From Peptoniphilus equinus (lineage in GTDB: Bacteria > Bacillota > Clostridia > Tissierellales > Peptoniphilaceae), in NCBI RefSeq assembly GCF_027921445.1, contig NZ_CP115667.1, forward strand, positions 1,550,001 through 1,614,000: a stretch of DNA of 64,000 nucleotides. Direction: 5' to 3'. Shown here one piece after another: positions 38,089 to 46,823 of this stretch. Under the pieces are notes generated by a model. The model made no database searches. It was not told the DNA's origin and saw only the letters and a list, made by a program, of their open reading frames with translations. A program made the position numbers and the translations under genes. The first letter of the stretch is position 1; every line of letters begins with the position of its first letter.

Positions 38089-39630
38089 TTACATAAAGAT
38101 GGTACCGCCAAGACCGATTGGTAAATTGAAAAGGAAAAATACACCCATAAGCGCCGTCCAGAATATGAGAAATGCAATCGAGTAAGGAAGCATCATGGAT
38201 ATCAGCGTACCCAACCCGGATTCTTCGTCATATTTTTGCATAAACACAACGATCATGGCAAAGTAACTCATCAGAGGTGAAATAATGTTGGTGGACGAGT
38301 CCCCGATACGGTAGGCCACTTGAGTCAAAGCCGGGGTAAAGCCAAGTTCCAGAAGCATCGGCACGAAGATCGGCGCCATAATCGCCCACTTTGCACTGGC
38401 CGAACCCATAAAGAGGTTGATAAACCCGGTGAAAAGAATGAAGATGACGATGAGTGGAAAGCCGCCAATGCCGGCATTCTTTAAAAACTCGGCCCCTTTA
38501 TACGAGATGATGGCGCCCAAGTTGGTCTCACCGAAGTAGGCAATGAATTGTGATGCGAAGAAAGCGAGCACCAGGTAGCCGCCCATGGATTTCATGGCGC
38601 TGGTCATCGCCGCCACCAAGTCATGGGAGTTTTTAATCTTCCCGACGGTCGCACCGTAAACCAGACCCGGTATGAGGAAGATAAGCATCATGCCAAGGAT
38701 CAAACCGTTGTGTAAAAAGTCATTTAAGGTCATTTTACCTGTAGCTTCATCCAAGGCTCTAAACGGTGACGTGTCAGGCACCATGAGAAAAGCCATCACA
38801 ACGACATAGATCGCCAAAGCTACCATAGCGTTGCGGATACCTTTGGATTCCAGCGATGAAACATCGCTCGCCTCTTCCTCCGTCGCCTCAAACTTATACC
38901 CTCCTAAGTTCGGTTCCACGATCTTGTCGGTGACAAAAGTGCCTACGATAGTTAAGAAAATAGTGGACACTTGAAGGAAATACATATTCGATGTGACAGG
39001 AATGCTCATATTAATTTGCGCCGCATTGAGCGCTTCATTGGTGATGTTGGTCAGAAGCGGGTCAGTCGTCCCAAGAATCAGATTCGCAGAAAAGCCGCCG
39101 CTGACGCCGGCAAAAGCTGCCGCAAGACCTGCCAGAGGATGACGCCCTGCCAAGCCGAAGATGATCGCCCCAAGAGGCACAACGACAATATACCCGGCAT
39201 CGGATGCCACGTTAGACATAATGCCGGCAAACACAACAATCGGTGTCAGAAGTTTCGAGTTGGCATTGAGCAGCGCCTTGCGAAGTCCGGTGTTGAACAA
39301 CCCCGTCCATTCACACACCCCCACGCCAAGCATCGCTACAAGGACGGTGCCCAAAGGCGCAAAGCTGGTAAAATTGGTGACGGCACTGTTAAAAATATAA
39401 CTCAATCCTTCACCGTTGAGTAGAGATTTTGCAGATTTGGTAACTTGCTCGCCTGCTTTTGCATCAAAGTAAGTGATCGGTTCACCATAAAGAGATACAA
39501 AGTGAGAGGCTATGACAACCACAACACAGAGAATGAAGAAAATCATGGCCGGATGTGGTAAGCGATTTCCAATGACTTCGACGCCTTTGAGAAAACCGCT
39601 GACTTCTTTTTGGTTCTTTTGTTTTTTCAT
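38089..39630 (-). CDS. AbgT-family transporter
   Basis: A 513-residue member of the AbgT family (p-aminobenzoyl-glutamate importer in E. coli; some members export sulfonamides). About 12 hydrophobic segments are visible. The typical opening VEVIGNRLPHPAMIFFILC is followed by FAPLGTVLVAMLGVGVCEWTG, then MSNVASDAGYIVVVPLGA and the late SASAKWAIMAPIFVPM and YRIGDSSTNIISPLM. Substrate may be an acyl-glutamate or dipeptide; an M20 amidohydrolase at 44 kb could act on such compounds but is not linked in an operon. ATG 39630 follows AGGAGG. Confidence 0.92.
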   Translation of the reverse strand: MKKQKNQKEVSGFLKGVEVIGNRLPHPAMIFFILCVVVVIASHFVSLYGEPITYFDAKAGEQVTKSAKSLLNGEGLSYIFNSAVTNFTSFAPLGTVLVAMLGVGVCEWTGLFNTGLRKALLNANSKLLTPIVVFAGIMSNVASDAGYIVVVPLGAIIFGLAGRHPLAGLAAAFAGVSGGFSANLILGTTDPLLTNITNEALNAAQINMSIPVTSNMYFLQVSTIFLTIVGTFVTDKIVEPNLGGYKFEATEEEASDVSSLESKGIRNAMVALAIYVVVMAFLMVPDTSPFRALDEATGKMTLNDFLHNGLILGMMLIFLIPGLVYGATVGKIKNSHDLVAAMTSAMKSMGGYLVLAFFASQFIAYFGETNLGAIISYKGAEFLKNAGIGGFPLIVIFILFTGFINLFMGSASAKWAIMAPIFVPMLLELGFTPALTQVAYRIGDSSTNIISPLMSYFAMIVVFMQKYDEESGLGTLISMMLPYSIAFLIFWTALMGVFFLFNLPIGLGGTIFM

Positions 39631-39678
39631 GGTCCCTCCTATTTTTAATCTTAGTCTAATCTTAGACTTTGCGTTGTC

Positions 39679-39707
39679 ATTATATGGTATTGTCTGTCAA
39701 ATGACAA
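39679..39707 (-). promoter_or_regulatory. Promoter of the AbgT gene
   Basis: On the minus strand TTGTCA (39707-39702), 17-base spacer, perfect TATAAT (39684-39679). Downstream of it, in the leader, AATCTTAG is directly repeated (around 39648-39664 on the plus strand). Confidence 0.75.
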
Positions 39708-39861
39708 CCGCTACGACGCAACTTTGGTGTCCAGTTACTTCAAAATCACTTTACTGTGAAATCAGTTTTCTTCTTATTTAAATTAGTCCGCCTATTTGTA
39801 CGGAATTGCTTTTAAATTGTTTTTATATCTGTTATCATAAAAGCGATAATGGAGGTGTAGT

Positions 39862-40539
39862 ATGACAGAATACAGTGCATTTGAAGTGATGGGTCCCATC
39901 ATGGTCGGACCTTCCAGTTCCCATACTGCAGGCGCATGTAAAATTGCCAATGTCGCTGCAGATATCGTGACTGAAGGTTACACTGCGGTGGACTTTCAAC
40001 TTCACGGTTCTTTCGCACACACATATAAAGGACACGGCACCGACCGCGCCCTCGTCGGAGGTATCCTGGGTTTTGAACCTGATGACGACCGCATTAAACG
40101 GTCTTTTGAGCTGGCCGACGAAGCCGGCTTGAGCTATAAATTCACTCAAACCAACCTCGGCGACAAGTTCCATCCCAATACGGTAAAACTGGTCTTCTCC
40201 TATCCGAATAAAGACGATGAGTTTATCATCGGCTCATCTATCGGCGGCGGGGCCATGAAAATTGTAGACATCGGCGGCATTCCCATCGAGTTCAACGGTG
40301 AGTATTCCACCATACTGTTAAAATATCCGGAGCAAAAAGGGGTCATATCCTTCGTCTCCACCCAGTTGTCCACGCACAACTACAACATAGAATCTTTAAA
40401 TACGTCCAAAGACAAACTTACCAACGTGGTCACCCTCACGGTGGAACTGGACCAACCGCTGACTGACGAGCTTCAAGAAACTATTTTAAATGATCCTCGT
40501 TTTAGTCTGGCGAAATATGTGGAGGTGGATCATGCTTAA
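39862..40539 (+). CDS. sdaAB: L-serine dehydratase, beta subunit
   Basis: A 225-residue regulatory subunit of the two-part iron-sulfur L-serine ammonia-lyase. It begins with FEVMGPIMVGPSSSHTAGACK, the conserved start of the beta domain (split here: PSSSHTAGA is the core), and ends with an ACT domain (~residues 150-220). With the alpha subunit it deaminates serine to pyruvate and ammonia. GGAGGTG precedes the ATG, and an extended -10 (TGTTATCAT) lies at 39830-39838. The gene overlaps sdaAA by 8 bp. Confidence 0.95.
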   Translation: MTEYSAFEVMGPIMVGPSSSHTAGACKIANVAADIVTEGYTAVDFQLHGSFAHTYKGHGTDRALVGGILGFEPDDDRIKRSFELADEAGLSYKFTQTNLGDKFHPNTVKLVFSYPNKDDEFIIGSSIGGGAMKIVDIGGIPIEFNGEYSTILLKYPEQKGVISFVSTQLSTHNYNIESLNTSKDKLTNVVTLTVELDQPLTDELQETILNDPRFSLAKYVEVDHA

Positions 40540-41407
40540 CACTGCAAAAGAAATCATTGAGGTCTGCGCCGAGCGCGGCATTCGCATCTACGACCTGGTC
40601 ATAGAAGAAGAACTGCGCCGCGGCAACACGGAGGAAAAAATCCGTGCCGGCATTGACGAGGTCATCGAGGTGATGAAGCAGTCCTCGACTCAAAATTTGA
40701 CACAATCTGAAACGACAACCTATGGGATGATCGACGGATTCGCCAAACGCACCTTTGATTATGCCAACAACGGGGAGCCTATTGTCGGTCCGTTCTTAGC
40801 ACGAGCTATGGCTCGAGCCTTCTCCACCAGCGAAGTGAACGCCTCCATGGGCAAAATCGTCGCCGCGCCGACAGCTGGTTCATCGGGCATTATGCCGGCC
40901 ATGCTGAGCTCGGTCATTGAAAAATATGACTTCGACGCAACAACCTTACAAAACGGATTCATCACATCTATCGGCATTGGACAGATCATCGCCAAATACG
41001 CCACATTTGCCGGCGCAGAAGGCGGTTGCCAAGCCGAATGCGGTGCAGCATCCGCCATGGCGGCTTCCGCCCTGGTAGAAATGCTCGGCGGCACCGTTGA
41101 ACAAACTCTTCACGCAGCAAGCATCACACTGATCAATGTGCTTGGCCTTGTTTGCGATCCTATAGCCGGACTTGTCCAATATCCATGCACATTCCGCAAC
41201 GCTTCAGGCGTTATCAATGCCTTTATCTCTGCAGATTTAGCGCTTGCCGGTGTGGAAAGTATCGTGCCTTTCGATGAGGTGGTCATCGCGATGGGCGAAG
41301 TGGGCAATTCCATGAGTGAGGCCTTGAGAGAGACAGGACTCGGCGGTCTCGCTGGAAGTAAAACCGGTCAGAGAATTAGAAGAGATTTCTTGAAAGAAGG
41401 AGAATAA
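40532..41407 (+). CDS. sdaAA: L-serine dehydratase, alpha subunit
   Basis: A 291-residue catalytic subunit holding the oxygen-sensitive 4Fe-4S cluster. Conserved pieces are APTAGSSGIMPAML, EGGCQAECGAASAMAA and CDPIAGLVQYPC, which contain the cluster cysteines. ATG 40532 (MLNTAKEII) follows GGAGGTGG and overlaps sdaAB by 8 bp; the longer frame would run inside sdaAB. The transporter gene begins one base after its stop. Pyruvate made here would feed PFOR. Confidence 0.95.
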   Translation: MLNTAKEIIEVCAERGIRIYDLVIEEELRRGNTEEKIRAGIDEVIEVMKQSSTQNLTQSETTTYGMIDGFAKRTFDYANNGEPIVGPFLARAMARAFSTSEVNASMGKIVAAPTAGSSGIMPAMLSSVIEKYDFDATTLQNGFITSIGIGQIIAKYATFAGAEGGCQAECGAASAMAASALVEMLGGTVEQTLHAASITLINVLGLVCDPIAGLVQYPCTFRNASGVINAFISADLALAGVESIVPFDEVVIAMGEVGNSMSEALRETGLGGLAGSKTGQRIRRDFLKEGE

Positions 41408-41408
41408 C

Positions 41409-42650
41409 ATGTCTGAAACAAAAAAATTTACAATGGGCTTAATTCCAAAGCTTATTATTGCCATTGCACTTGGTATTTTAGTAGGTCTCTACCTGCCACC
41501 TGTAGTGACTCAAATTGCCGTTACGTTTTCAGCTAACTTCGGCAAACTGCTAAACTTTGTCATTCCTCTGATGATTATTGCCTTTGTATCCAAAGGGATT
41601 GCCGATTTGTCTGAAGGGGCAGGCAAACTGCTTCTTGCCGCAGTAGGTATGGCGTATGCCTCCACGTTAATTGCAGGTTCGCTATCTTACACCATGGCTC
41701 ATACTTTATTCCCAAGCTTTATTGACCCTGCAATGGTAGATAAAATTCAACAAGCTTCTGAGAATAACTTAGCCGCTTTATTTGAAATTCCGCTCAATCC
41801 TGCCATCGATGTCACCGGCGCACTCGTCCTTGCCTTTATGATAGGTCTTTGTGTATCCGTGCTTCGCCAAAAAGGCACCGGCCAAGGTTTCTACCAATTG
41901 ATTAACGAATTTAACGAAATGATCAACATGGTCCTTGCCAAAGTCATCATTCCGGTGCTTCCATTCTTTATCTTCGGCAACTTTGCCAATATGGCTTATT
42001 CCGGATCCGTATTTGCCATTCTCAGCATCTTTATTCGTATTTTCGGATGCATTATCGCACTGCACATTGTGTACATAAGTGTCATGTTCATCGTGGCCGG
42101 CGGCCTCACAGGGAGAAATCCTTTTGCCAGCTTGAAAAAAGCACTGCCTGCTTACATGACCGCCATCGGTACGCAATCTTCTGCAGCAACCATTCCTGTC
42201 AATGTCGAATGTAACCGCAAAATCGGCGTCACCCGCCAAATTCGTGAGTTCGTTATTCCACTGGCCGCTACTGTTCACCTTCCAGGTTCTATGATCACAC
42301 TCACCGCGTGTGTCTATACTTTGCTCTTCATGTATGATATGCCGCACAACTTCGGTCTGATCATCCAGTTCATCGCCATTCTCGGCGTCGCCATGGTTGC
42401 AGCTCCAGGCGCTCCCGGCGGAGCCGTTATGAGTGCTTTGCCGTTCCTGCCTGTTGTTGGCGTAGCTTCCGATTCACCACTTGCCACCATTTTGATTTCC
42501 CTGTACCTGACTCAAGACTCTTTCGGTACTGCAGCGAATGTCACCGGTGACAACGCCATCTCCATGTTGGTTGAAAAATTCTACTACAAACACATTGTAC
42601 ACCGTCCAATTCCTGAAGAAGACTTCACGGCTGAGGATCCAACCAACTGA
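41409..42650 (+). CDS. Dicarboxylate/amino acid:cation symporter (probable serine importer)
   Basis: A 413-residue DAACS-family (GltP/SstT) symporter with about eight helices and two re-entrant hairpins. The substrate-site motifs are recognisable: TAIGTQSSAATIPVNVE for the serine-rich hairpin, APGAPGGAVMSALPFLP and QDSFGTAANVTGDN for helices 7-8. The last differs from the glutamate-transporter NMDG form. It directly follows sdaAA and its ribosome site AAGGAG overlaps that gene, so serine/threonine import (as in SstT) is the best inference; glutamate or aspartate remain possible. A terminator follows. Confidence 0.88.
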   Translation: MSETKKFTMGLIPKLIIAIALGILVGLYLPPVVTQIAVTFSANFGKLLNFVIPLMIIAFVSKGIADLSEGAGKLLLAAVGMAYASTLIAGSLSYTMAHTLFPSFIDPAMVDKIQQASENNLAALFEIPLNPAIDVTGALVLAFMIGLCVSVLRQKGTGQGFYQLINEFNEMINMVLAKVIIPVLPFFIFGNFANMAYSGSVFAILSIFIRIFGCIIALHIVYISVMFIVAGGLTGRNPFASLKKALPAYMTAIGTQSSAATIPVNVECNRKIGVTRQIREFVIPLAATVHLPGSMITLTACVYTLLFMYDMPHNFGLIIQFIAILGVAMVAAPGAPGGAVMSALPFLPVVGVASDSPLATILISLYLTQDSFGTAANVTGDNAISMLVEKFYYKHIVHRPIPEEDFTAEDPTN

Positions 42651-42676
42651 CAATTGAATTTAACCACCTTAGAAAG

Positions 42677-42699
42677 ACGCAGCCGAGCTGCGTTTTTTT
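42677..42699 (+). terminator. Intrinsic terminator of the serine operon
   Basis: ACGCAGC-CGA-GCTGCGT followed by six further T residues, 27 bp after the transporter stop. Confidence 0.9.
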
Positions 42700-42763
42700 A
42701 ATGGTATGTTTCGGGTAAATACTGAAAAAATAAACGACATCATTGTCACCATGAAGGAGTCCT

Positions 42764-43669
42764 ATGTATACTAAAGCCTTTACTTATAAAAATCTCCCTG
42801 TACAAAGCTACACGATTGCCCATGATACCATTCCCATGCCCCTGAGTCCTGAGCTCACCGAAGCGTTGGAATACCTCTTGTGGTATGTCCCCAATATCGC
42901 CTCCATTCAATCCCAGGACAATCCCTTCGTCTCCAATCGCTACTATGATGACTACACCTTCACTGAAATCATGCATCATCTGAATTTGGACGATGAGGAC
43001 GTGCTCATCACAAAGACCATTGACCCGGATATTGAAGCGTTCTTTAAAAAGAGTATTATCCCGGACAGACAGAAAGTCGTGCTCACCGTAGGCGACGATG
43101 AGACGAAAACGGAAGCGCTCTTTCGTCATATTCGCAATGCCATTGCCCACGGTTATATCACGGTGGCAGCGGATCTCTTAGTGGGTTTCGATTACAAATA
43201 CACGCACGGCAACAACACCGAATGCACCGCCATCTTTCAAATTCACCCTCGCGAGTTGCTTGCAGCACTGCGTCGGGTGACCACGGATCTCAATAATGAA
43301 GATGTCATCGTCAAAGCCTTTACCACTTGCGGCTACTATGTGGATCACTACGAAGAAAACTTCAAGCGCTCCACCAAATTCGATCTCTTTGTCAAAAAGG
43401 ACAGCCAGAGCTACGGCGTCGAACTCCGCAACTCCGCATCGAAAGACGAATTGGATCGGGAGGAAGTCACCGAGATGATCCGTCAGTTGGAATCCATCTA
43501 TGAAGGTCTTCGCCCGGTCCTTGTGATCAATTCTTCCTTTTTGAAGGAAGCGTCCAAGGAAGAACTCCTCAGCCACGAAGTGATTATTCTGGATATTAAA
43601 AACATTAAAAAGATGCTTCAAGGCCGAGATATGCTCGGCGAAATTACATCCGCTCAGCGTGAACACTAA
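42764..43669 (+). CDS. HEPN-like / PD-(D/E)xK-like two-domain protein
   Basis: A 301-residue soluble protein not matched to a named gene. The N-terminal ~170 residues look like a HEPN domain: a helical region ends in the motif FRHIRNAIAHG with R124 and H129 (R-x4-H, the RNase signature), followed by a beta segment. The C-terminal ~120 residues resemble a restriction-endonuclease-like fold: AFTTCGYYVDHYEENF, then FDLFV with D207, and YGVELRNS with E220 and R222 in the place of the usual ExK. AAGGAG stands five bases before the ATG. It is a lone gene between two terminators. A defence or RNA-cutting role is inferred, not shown. Confidence 0.7.
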   Translation: MYTKAFTYKNLPVQSYTIAHDTIPMPLSPELTEALEYLLWYVPNIASIQSQDNPFVSNRYYDDYTFTEIMHHLNLDDEDVLITKTIDPDIEAFFKKSIIPDRQKVVLTVGDDETKTEALFRHIRNAIAHGYITVAADLLVGFDYKYTHGNNTECTAIFQIHPRELLAALRRVTTDLNNEDVIVKAFTTCGYYVDHYEENFKRSTKFDLFVKKDSQSYGVELRNSASKDELDREEVTEMIRQLESIYEGLRPVLVINSSFLKEASKEELLSHEVIILDIKNIKKMLQGRDMLGEITSAQREH

Positions 43670-43670
43670 A

Positions 43671-43706
43671 AAACGGCCTTCTCTACAGCGAGAGGGCCGT
43701 CTTTTA
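43671..43706. terminator. Bidirectional terminator
   Basis: An 11-bp stem (ACGGCCTTCTC / GAGAGGGCCGT, one G-T pair) with a six-base loop lies between the convergent HEPN-like and M20 genes, with A/T runs on both sides. Confidence 0.88.
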
Positions 43707-44885
43707 ATAGCTCTTTGATAAATAATACACCGTCATACTGTGCATGAGGACGCCGACTCGAATACAGTCTTCATCCGGATTCATTCGGTTGGAGTGAAGG
43801 GGTGGATTGTCCTTATCTTTAAATCCGCACCCCAGTCGAAACATGGCGCCCGGCACGCTCTCCAGATAATAGGCAAAATCCTCAGAACCCATGGTTTCAT
43901 GAGGATTCTCAATGTAGGCCGCCTCACCGAAAACCTCTTTGGCCGCCCTCTTTATCACCTCCGAGACGAAGGGGTCGTTAGAGAGCATCGGCGTGCCCGA
44001 AGTCAGTGCCACCTCACAGTTCCCGCCGTGAGCCGCGGCAATGCCTTCGGCGATCTCTCTAAGCCGCCTGTGAATCAACTCCCGTCCCTCAGCGGACAGT
44101 GAGCGAATCGAGCCTTTAAGCTCTACCGCATCGCCGATCACATTGCCGCCACGCCCGCCGTGAATGGAGGTGAAAGACAACACCGCAGACTCCAAGGCGC
44201 TGAGCTCTCTGGAAATAATCGACTGTGTATTCACCACAATTTGACTGGCAATGTAGATAGGATCAACGGCAAGTTCCGGATGGGCAGCATGCCCCGGTTT
44301 GCCTTTGACCTTGAGAACAAAGCGATCCGAGGCGGCGGACATCATCCCGCTTCGGTGGTAGATCGTCCCCGCCGGCATCCCCGGCCAGCAGTGCAGACCG
44401 ATAATATAGTCCGGTTTCGGGTTGTCCAATGCCCCATGTGAGATCATGTACTTGGCCCCTTGTCCCCTCTCCTCCGCCGGCTGAAAAATAAACTTTACCG
44501 TACAGTCAAAGTCCTCCTTGTGTGCCGCAATCACTTTCGCCGCACCCAAAAGACAGGTGATATGTATGTCATGGCCGCACGCATGCATGACCCCCGGCCG
44601 TTGAGACGCCCAAGCTACACCCGTCGCTTCCTCAACACGCAGTGCATCGATGTCCGCACGAATAGCAATGCACTTCCCTTTCCCGGGATTGACTGCCGCA
44701 ATGACCCCCACCTCCCCCGTCGGTGTGACGGCATCCATGTTGTAGCCTTGCAGCTGCTCAACGATATACTTTGAGGTCTCCACCTCTTCCATTCCCGGCT
44801 CGGGATTGGCATGGAGGTGGCGTCGAATAGCTATGAGCTCCGCCTCCATCCGTTGAATGTCATGTTTCAGTTCGTCAAGCGTCAT
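43704..44885 (-). CDS. M20-family amidohydrolase (hippurate hydrolase/AbgB-like)
   Basis: A 393-residue zinc or manganese amidohydrolase of subfamily M20D, which cuts amide bonds of N-acyl amino acids or conjugates. Metal ligands are C103 and H105 (MHACGHDIHI), E138-E139 (FQPAEE) and H165 (GLHCWPG), with a late His in PPLHSNRMN. The lid/dimerisation domain is around 180-290 (KGKPGHAAHPE). The ATG at 44885 overlaps the TGA of a small upstream frame. Substrate is not known; amino-acyl conjugates, including those carried by AbgT transporters, fit the family. Confidence 0.92.
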   Translation of the reverse strand: MTLDELKHDIQRMEAELIAIRRHLHANPEPGMEEVETSKYIVEQLQGYNMDAVTPTGEVGVIAAVNPGKGKCIAIRADIDALRVEEATGVAWASQRPGVMHACGHDIHITCLLGAAKVIAAHKEDFDCTVKFIFQPAEERGQGAKYMISHGALDNPKPDYIIGLHCWPGMPAGTIYHRSGMMSAASDRFVLKVKGKPGHAAHPELAVDPIYIASQIVVNTQSIISRELSALESAVLSFTSIHGGRGGNVIGDAVELKGSIRSLSAEGRELIHRRLREIAEGIAAAHGGNCEVALTSGTPMLSNDPFVSEVIKRAAKEVFGEAAYIENPHETMGSEDFAYYLESVPGAMFRLGCGFKDKDNPPLHSNRMNPDEDCIRVGVLMHSMTVYYLSKSY

Positions 44886-45085
44886 TCGATTCGCCTCGCT
44901 TCCTTAATCGTCATACACTGTCCTTGCTGTCTTAAAAGATACCCTGCCGCCCCGGGATCGTCACATGCGGCCGTCATATGCTGAGCCCCCTTAAAATATC
45001 CTGCTCCTGACGTCTCGTCCTCGCAGGCAACAAAAAAGATAGCTTCTCTAGCTTTAGAAAAACTATCTTTTATGCGATCATCCAA
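44882..45085 (-). CDS. Small upstream frame coupled to the M20 gene (uncertain)
   Basis: A 67-codon frame with no recognised family, Ala- and Gly-rich in the middle, with three cysteines. Its TGA overlaps the ATG of the M20 amidohydrolase (ATGA), which is the only support. The ribosome site (AGAAAG) is weak. It may be a chance frame within the leader of the M20 gene. Confidence 0.3.
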   Translation of the reverse strand: MDDRIKDSFSKAREAIFFVACEDETSGAGYFKGAQHMTAACDDPGAAGYLLRQQGQCMTIKEARRIE

Positions 45086-45567
45086 CTTTCTGTTTTAGGT
45101 TCAATCACACGTATCACGTCCTTTATCAATGTCAGATCGTTCGCTCCACCCCTGTGAAGCTTGGACCTTGTCCAATCCATTCTCCGGTCACCATGTCCAA
45201 AAATCCTACGCTTAAATTTTTGTAGTGACTAAAGTTTGAACTCGACGCGTGTTGCATCGTTCGACATGTCATTCCTATCCTTGAAATGTGCATCGTTACG
45301 TCGTTCATTCTTCTGCCGCAACAGCGGCGAGGCTAATGCCTTTAGACTTCTTCCGGTACAGAAGAGTTTTAAGTCATTGGTTGCGCCAACGGTAAGTTGG
45401 ATGATCCTGTTGGCTTATTATTATGATACCACATTAACTTATTTTTAAACACATTTCTTAAAAAAATTTTTCAAACTCATGCCGTGATCAGTAAAATCAG
45501 CGTCCCTTGTCTGCGGCTGTGATACAATGATGGTACTACTACTCAATAGAAAGAAAGGACAGCAATC
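45086..45567. other. Gene-free 480-bp stretch between M20 and tadA
   Basis: No credible gene is visible. The right end carries an extended -10 (TG-A-TACAAT, 45520-45528) that can serve tadA. The rest shows no repeat or RNA fold I recognise. Confidence 0.5.
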
Positions 45568-46008
45568 ATGTTTATGGACGAAGCACTGGCCCTGGCAAAG
45601 AAAAGTATGGAGACCGGCGATGTACCCATCGGTGCCGTAGTGGTACGGGACGGTGTCATCATCGGACGCGGTTTCAATCAAAAGGAACACACCGGTCTTG
45701 CCAGCGAGCACGCTGAGATGATCGCCCTGAAAGAAGCGGCCGCGACGCTGGGTCACTCCCACTTGGAAGACTGCACGCTTTATGTGACCTTGGAGCCGTG
45801 TCTGATGTGCGCCGGCGCCATGGTCAACTTCCGCCTGGGCAAGGTCGTCATCGGCGCGCGCAACGGGCGCTTTGGCTGCTGCGGCACGTCGGTCAATGTC
45901 CTCACCACGTCCAACCATGAACCGGATGTGGTCTTCACCGAGGATCAACGATGCTCACAACTTCTCTCCTCATTTTTTAAACAATTACGAACAATGCGTA
46001 AGGGATAA
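45568..46008 (+). CDS. tadA: tRNA-specific adenosine deaminase
   Basis: A 146-residue zinc deaminase that converts wobble adenosine to inosine in tRNA-Arg(ACG). Zinc and catalytic residues are H48 and E50 (SEHAEMIAL) and C78/C81 (LEPCLMCAGA). GDVPIGAVVV near residue 18 and the C-terminal FFKQLR fit TadA more than guanine or cytosine deaminases. The start is preceded by AAAGGACA. The last codons lie inside a long hairpin shared with the convergent PAP2 gene. Confidence 0.9.
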   Translation: MFMDEALALAKKSMETGDVPIGAVVVRDGVIIGRGFNQKEHTGLASEHAEMIALKEAAATLGHSHLEDCTLYVTLEPCLMCAGAMVNFRLGKVVIGARNGRFGCCGTSVNVLTTSNHEPDVVFTEDQRCSQLLSSFFKQLRTMRKG

Positions 46009-46022
46009 CCTTACGCATTGTT
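45990..46022. terminator. Shared hairpin over both gene ends
   Basis: A 14-bp perfect stem (AACAATGCGTAAGG / CCTTACGCATTGTT) with a five-base loop that contains the tadA stop codon. One arm encodes the end of TadA, the other the end of the PAP2 protein. No good T run follows on the plus strand, so it may act as a weak bidirectional terminator or stabiliser. Confidence 0.6.
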
Positions 46023-46541
46023 GTTGTGCCTGCGGCGATACCATTGTTCTATTAGCTTGCCGGCAAGAAGACTGGCCACAAGACCTAAGACGACGCCGCC
46101 AAGTACATCGGTGGGATAGTGCACATAGAGATATAAGCGACTGAGTCCCATAAGAACGGCAAAGGTCATCAGCACCCCGCCCCAAAGTCGATGGTATCTG
46201 CGGGATGCGAAGGCAGTCACAAAGGCGGAATAGGTGTGTCCCGACGGAAAGGATCCGTCTTGAAGTGCCGGGACGATAATCGTCTTGCCCGCTTCCACAT
46301 AGGGCCGCACGCGACCCACTAAAGGTTTGATCAGCACATTGCCGAAGATGAAGACTAAGATAAGACCGGCGAGAATGTGAAGACCCCACCGGCGTGTCCG
46401 CTTCACTACGGCAAGGCCAAGACCTATAATAATAAATCCGATGCCCGCAGTGCCGAACTGTGCCAGCATTTTTGCCACAATGTCAAATACAGGGTTTTCA
46501 AAACCCTGTATTTCATTCAGCAGTGAAATTTCCCAAGCCAT
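46011..46541 (-). CDS. PAP2-family membrane phosphatase
   Basis: A 176-residue membrane phosphatase with about five helices. The three motifs of the PAP2 family are present: KPLVGRVRPY, PSGHTYSAF (catalytic His) and SRLYLYVHYPTDVLGG. Members remove phosphate from undecaprenyl pyrophosphate or phosphatidic acid; here it could support uppP. The ATG shares one base with the stop of the upstream 61-residue gene, so the two form an operon. Confidence 0.9.
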   Translation of the reverse strand: MAWEISLLNEIQGFENPVFDIVAKMLAQFGTAGIGFIIIGLGLAVVKRTRRWGLHILAGLILVFIFGNVLIKPLVGRVRPYVEAGKTIIVPALQDGSFPSGHTYSAFVTAFASRRYHRLWGGVLMTFAVLMGLSRLYLYVHYPTDVLGGVVLGLVASLLAGKLIEQWYRRRHNNNA

Positions 46542-46726
46542 TAGCGTTGGTTTTGTTGATCAACCCATTCTTTCGCTTCGATAACAGCTTCTTCAGTAGG
46601 TTGTTCCACACCGGTTTCAGGATCCTTGCCGGCCGCTTTGCTGTACACATCACTTGCCGGACGGTGTTCCTGTTGAATGGCTTCGGCTTGTTCTACATTA
46701 GCATCATGTTTCTTTTCGTTGTTCAT
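46541..46726 (-). CDS. Small acidic protein resembling DUF3787
   Basis: A 61-residue, highly charged protein without membrane segments. The C-terminal PTEEAVIEAKEWVDQQNQ resembles the end of the clostridial DUF3787 family, small proteins of unknown function. The start has no strong ribosome site other than GGGGG at 46735-46739. Its stop overlaps the start of the PAP2 gene by one base, which supports it being real. Family assignment is from memory of the motif and moderate. Confidence 0.65.
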   Translation of the reverse strand: MNNEKKHDANVEQAEAIQQEHRPASDVYSKAAGKDPETGVEQPTEEAVIEAKEWVDQQNQR

Positions 46727-46823
46727 TGTTAATACCCCCTTGTTATACTTATACCTTTTTATAGTGATATTATATAACTTTTTTTATATTAGGTGTATAA
46801 TATTCTGATGAAAGGAAGGAAAT

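Noticed and set aside
45236-45448. 70-codon plus-strand frame before tadA
   Set aside because: No ribosome site, odd composition and no family likeness.
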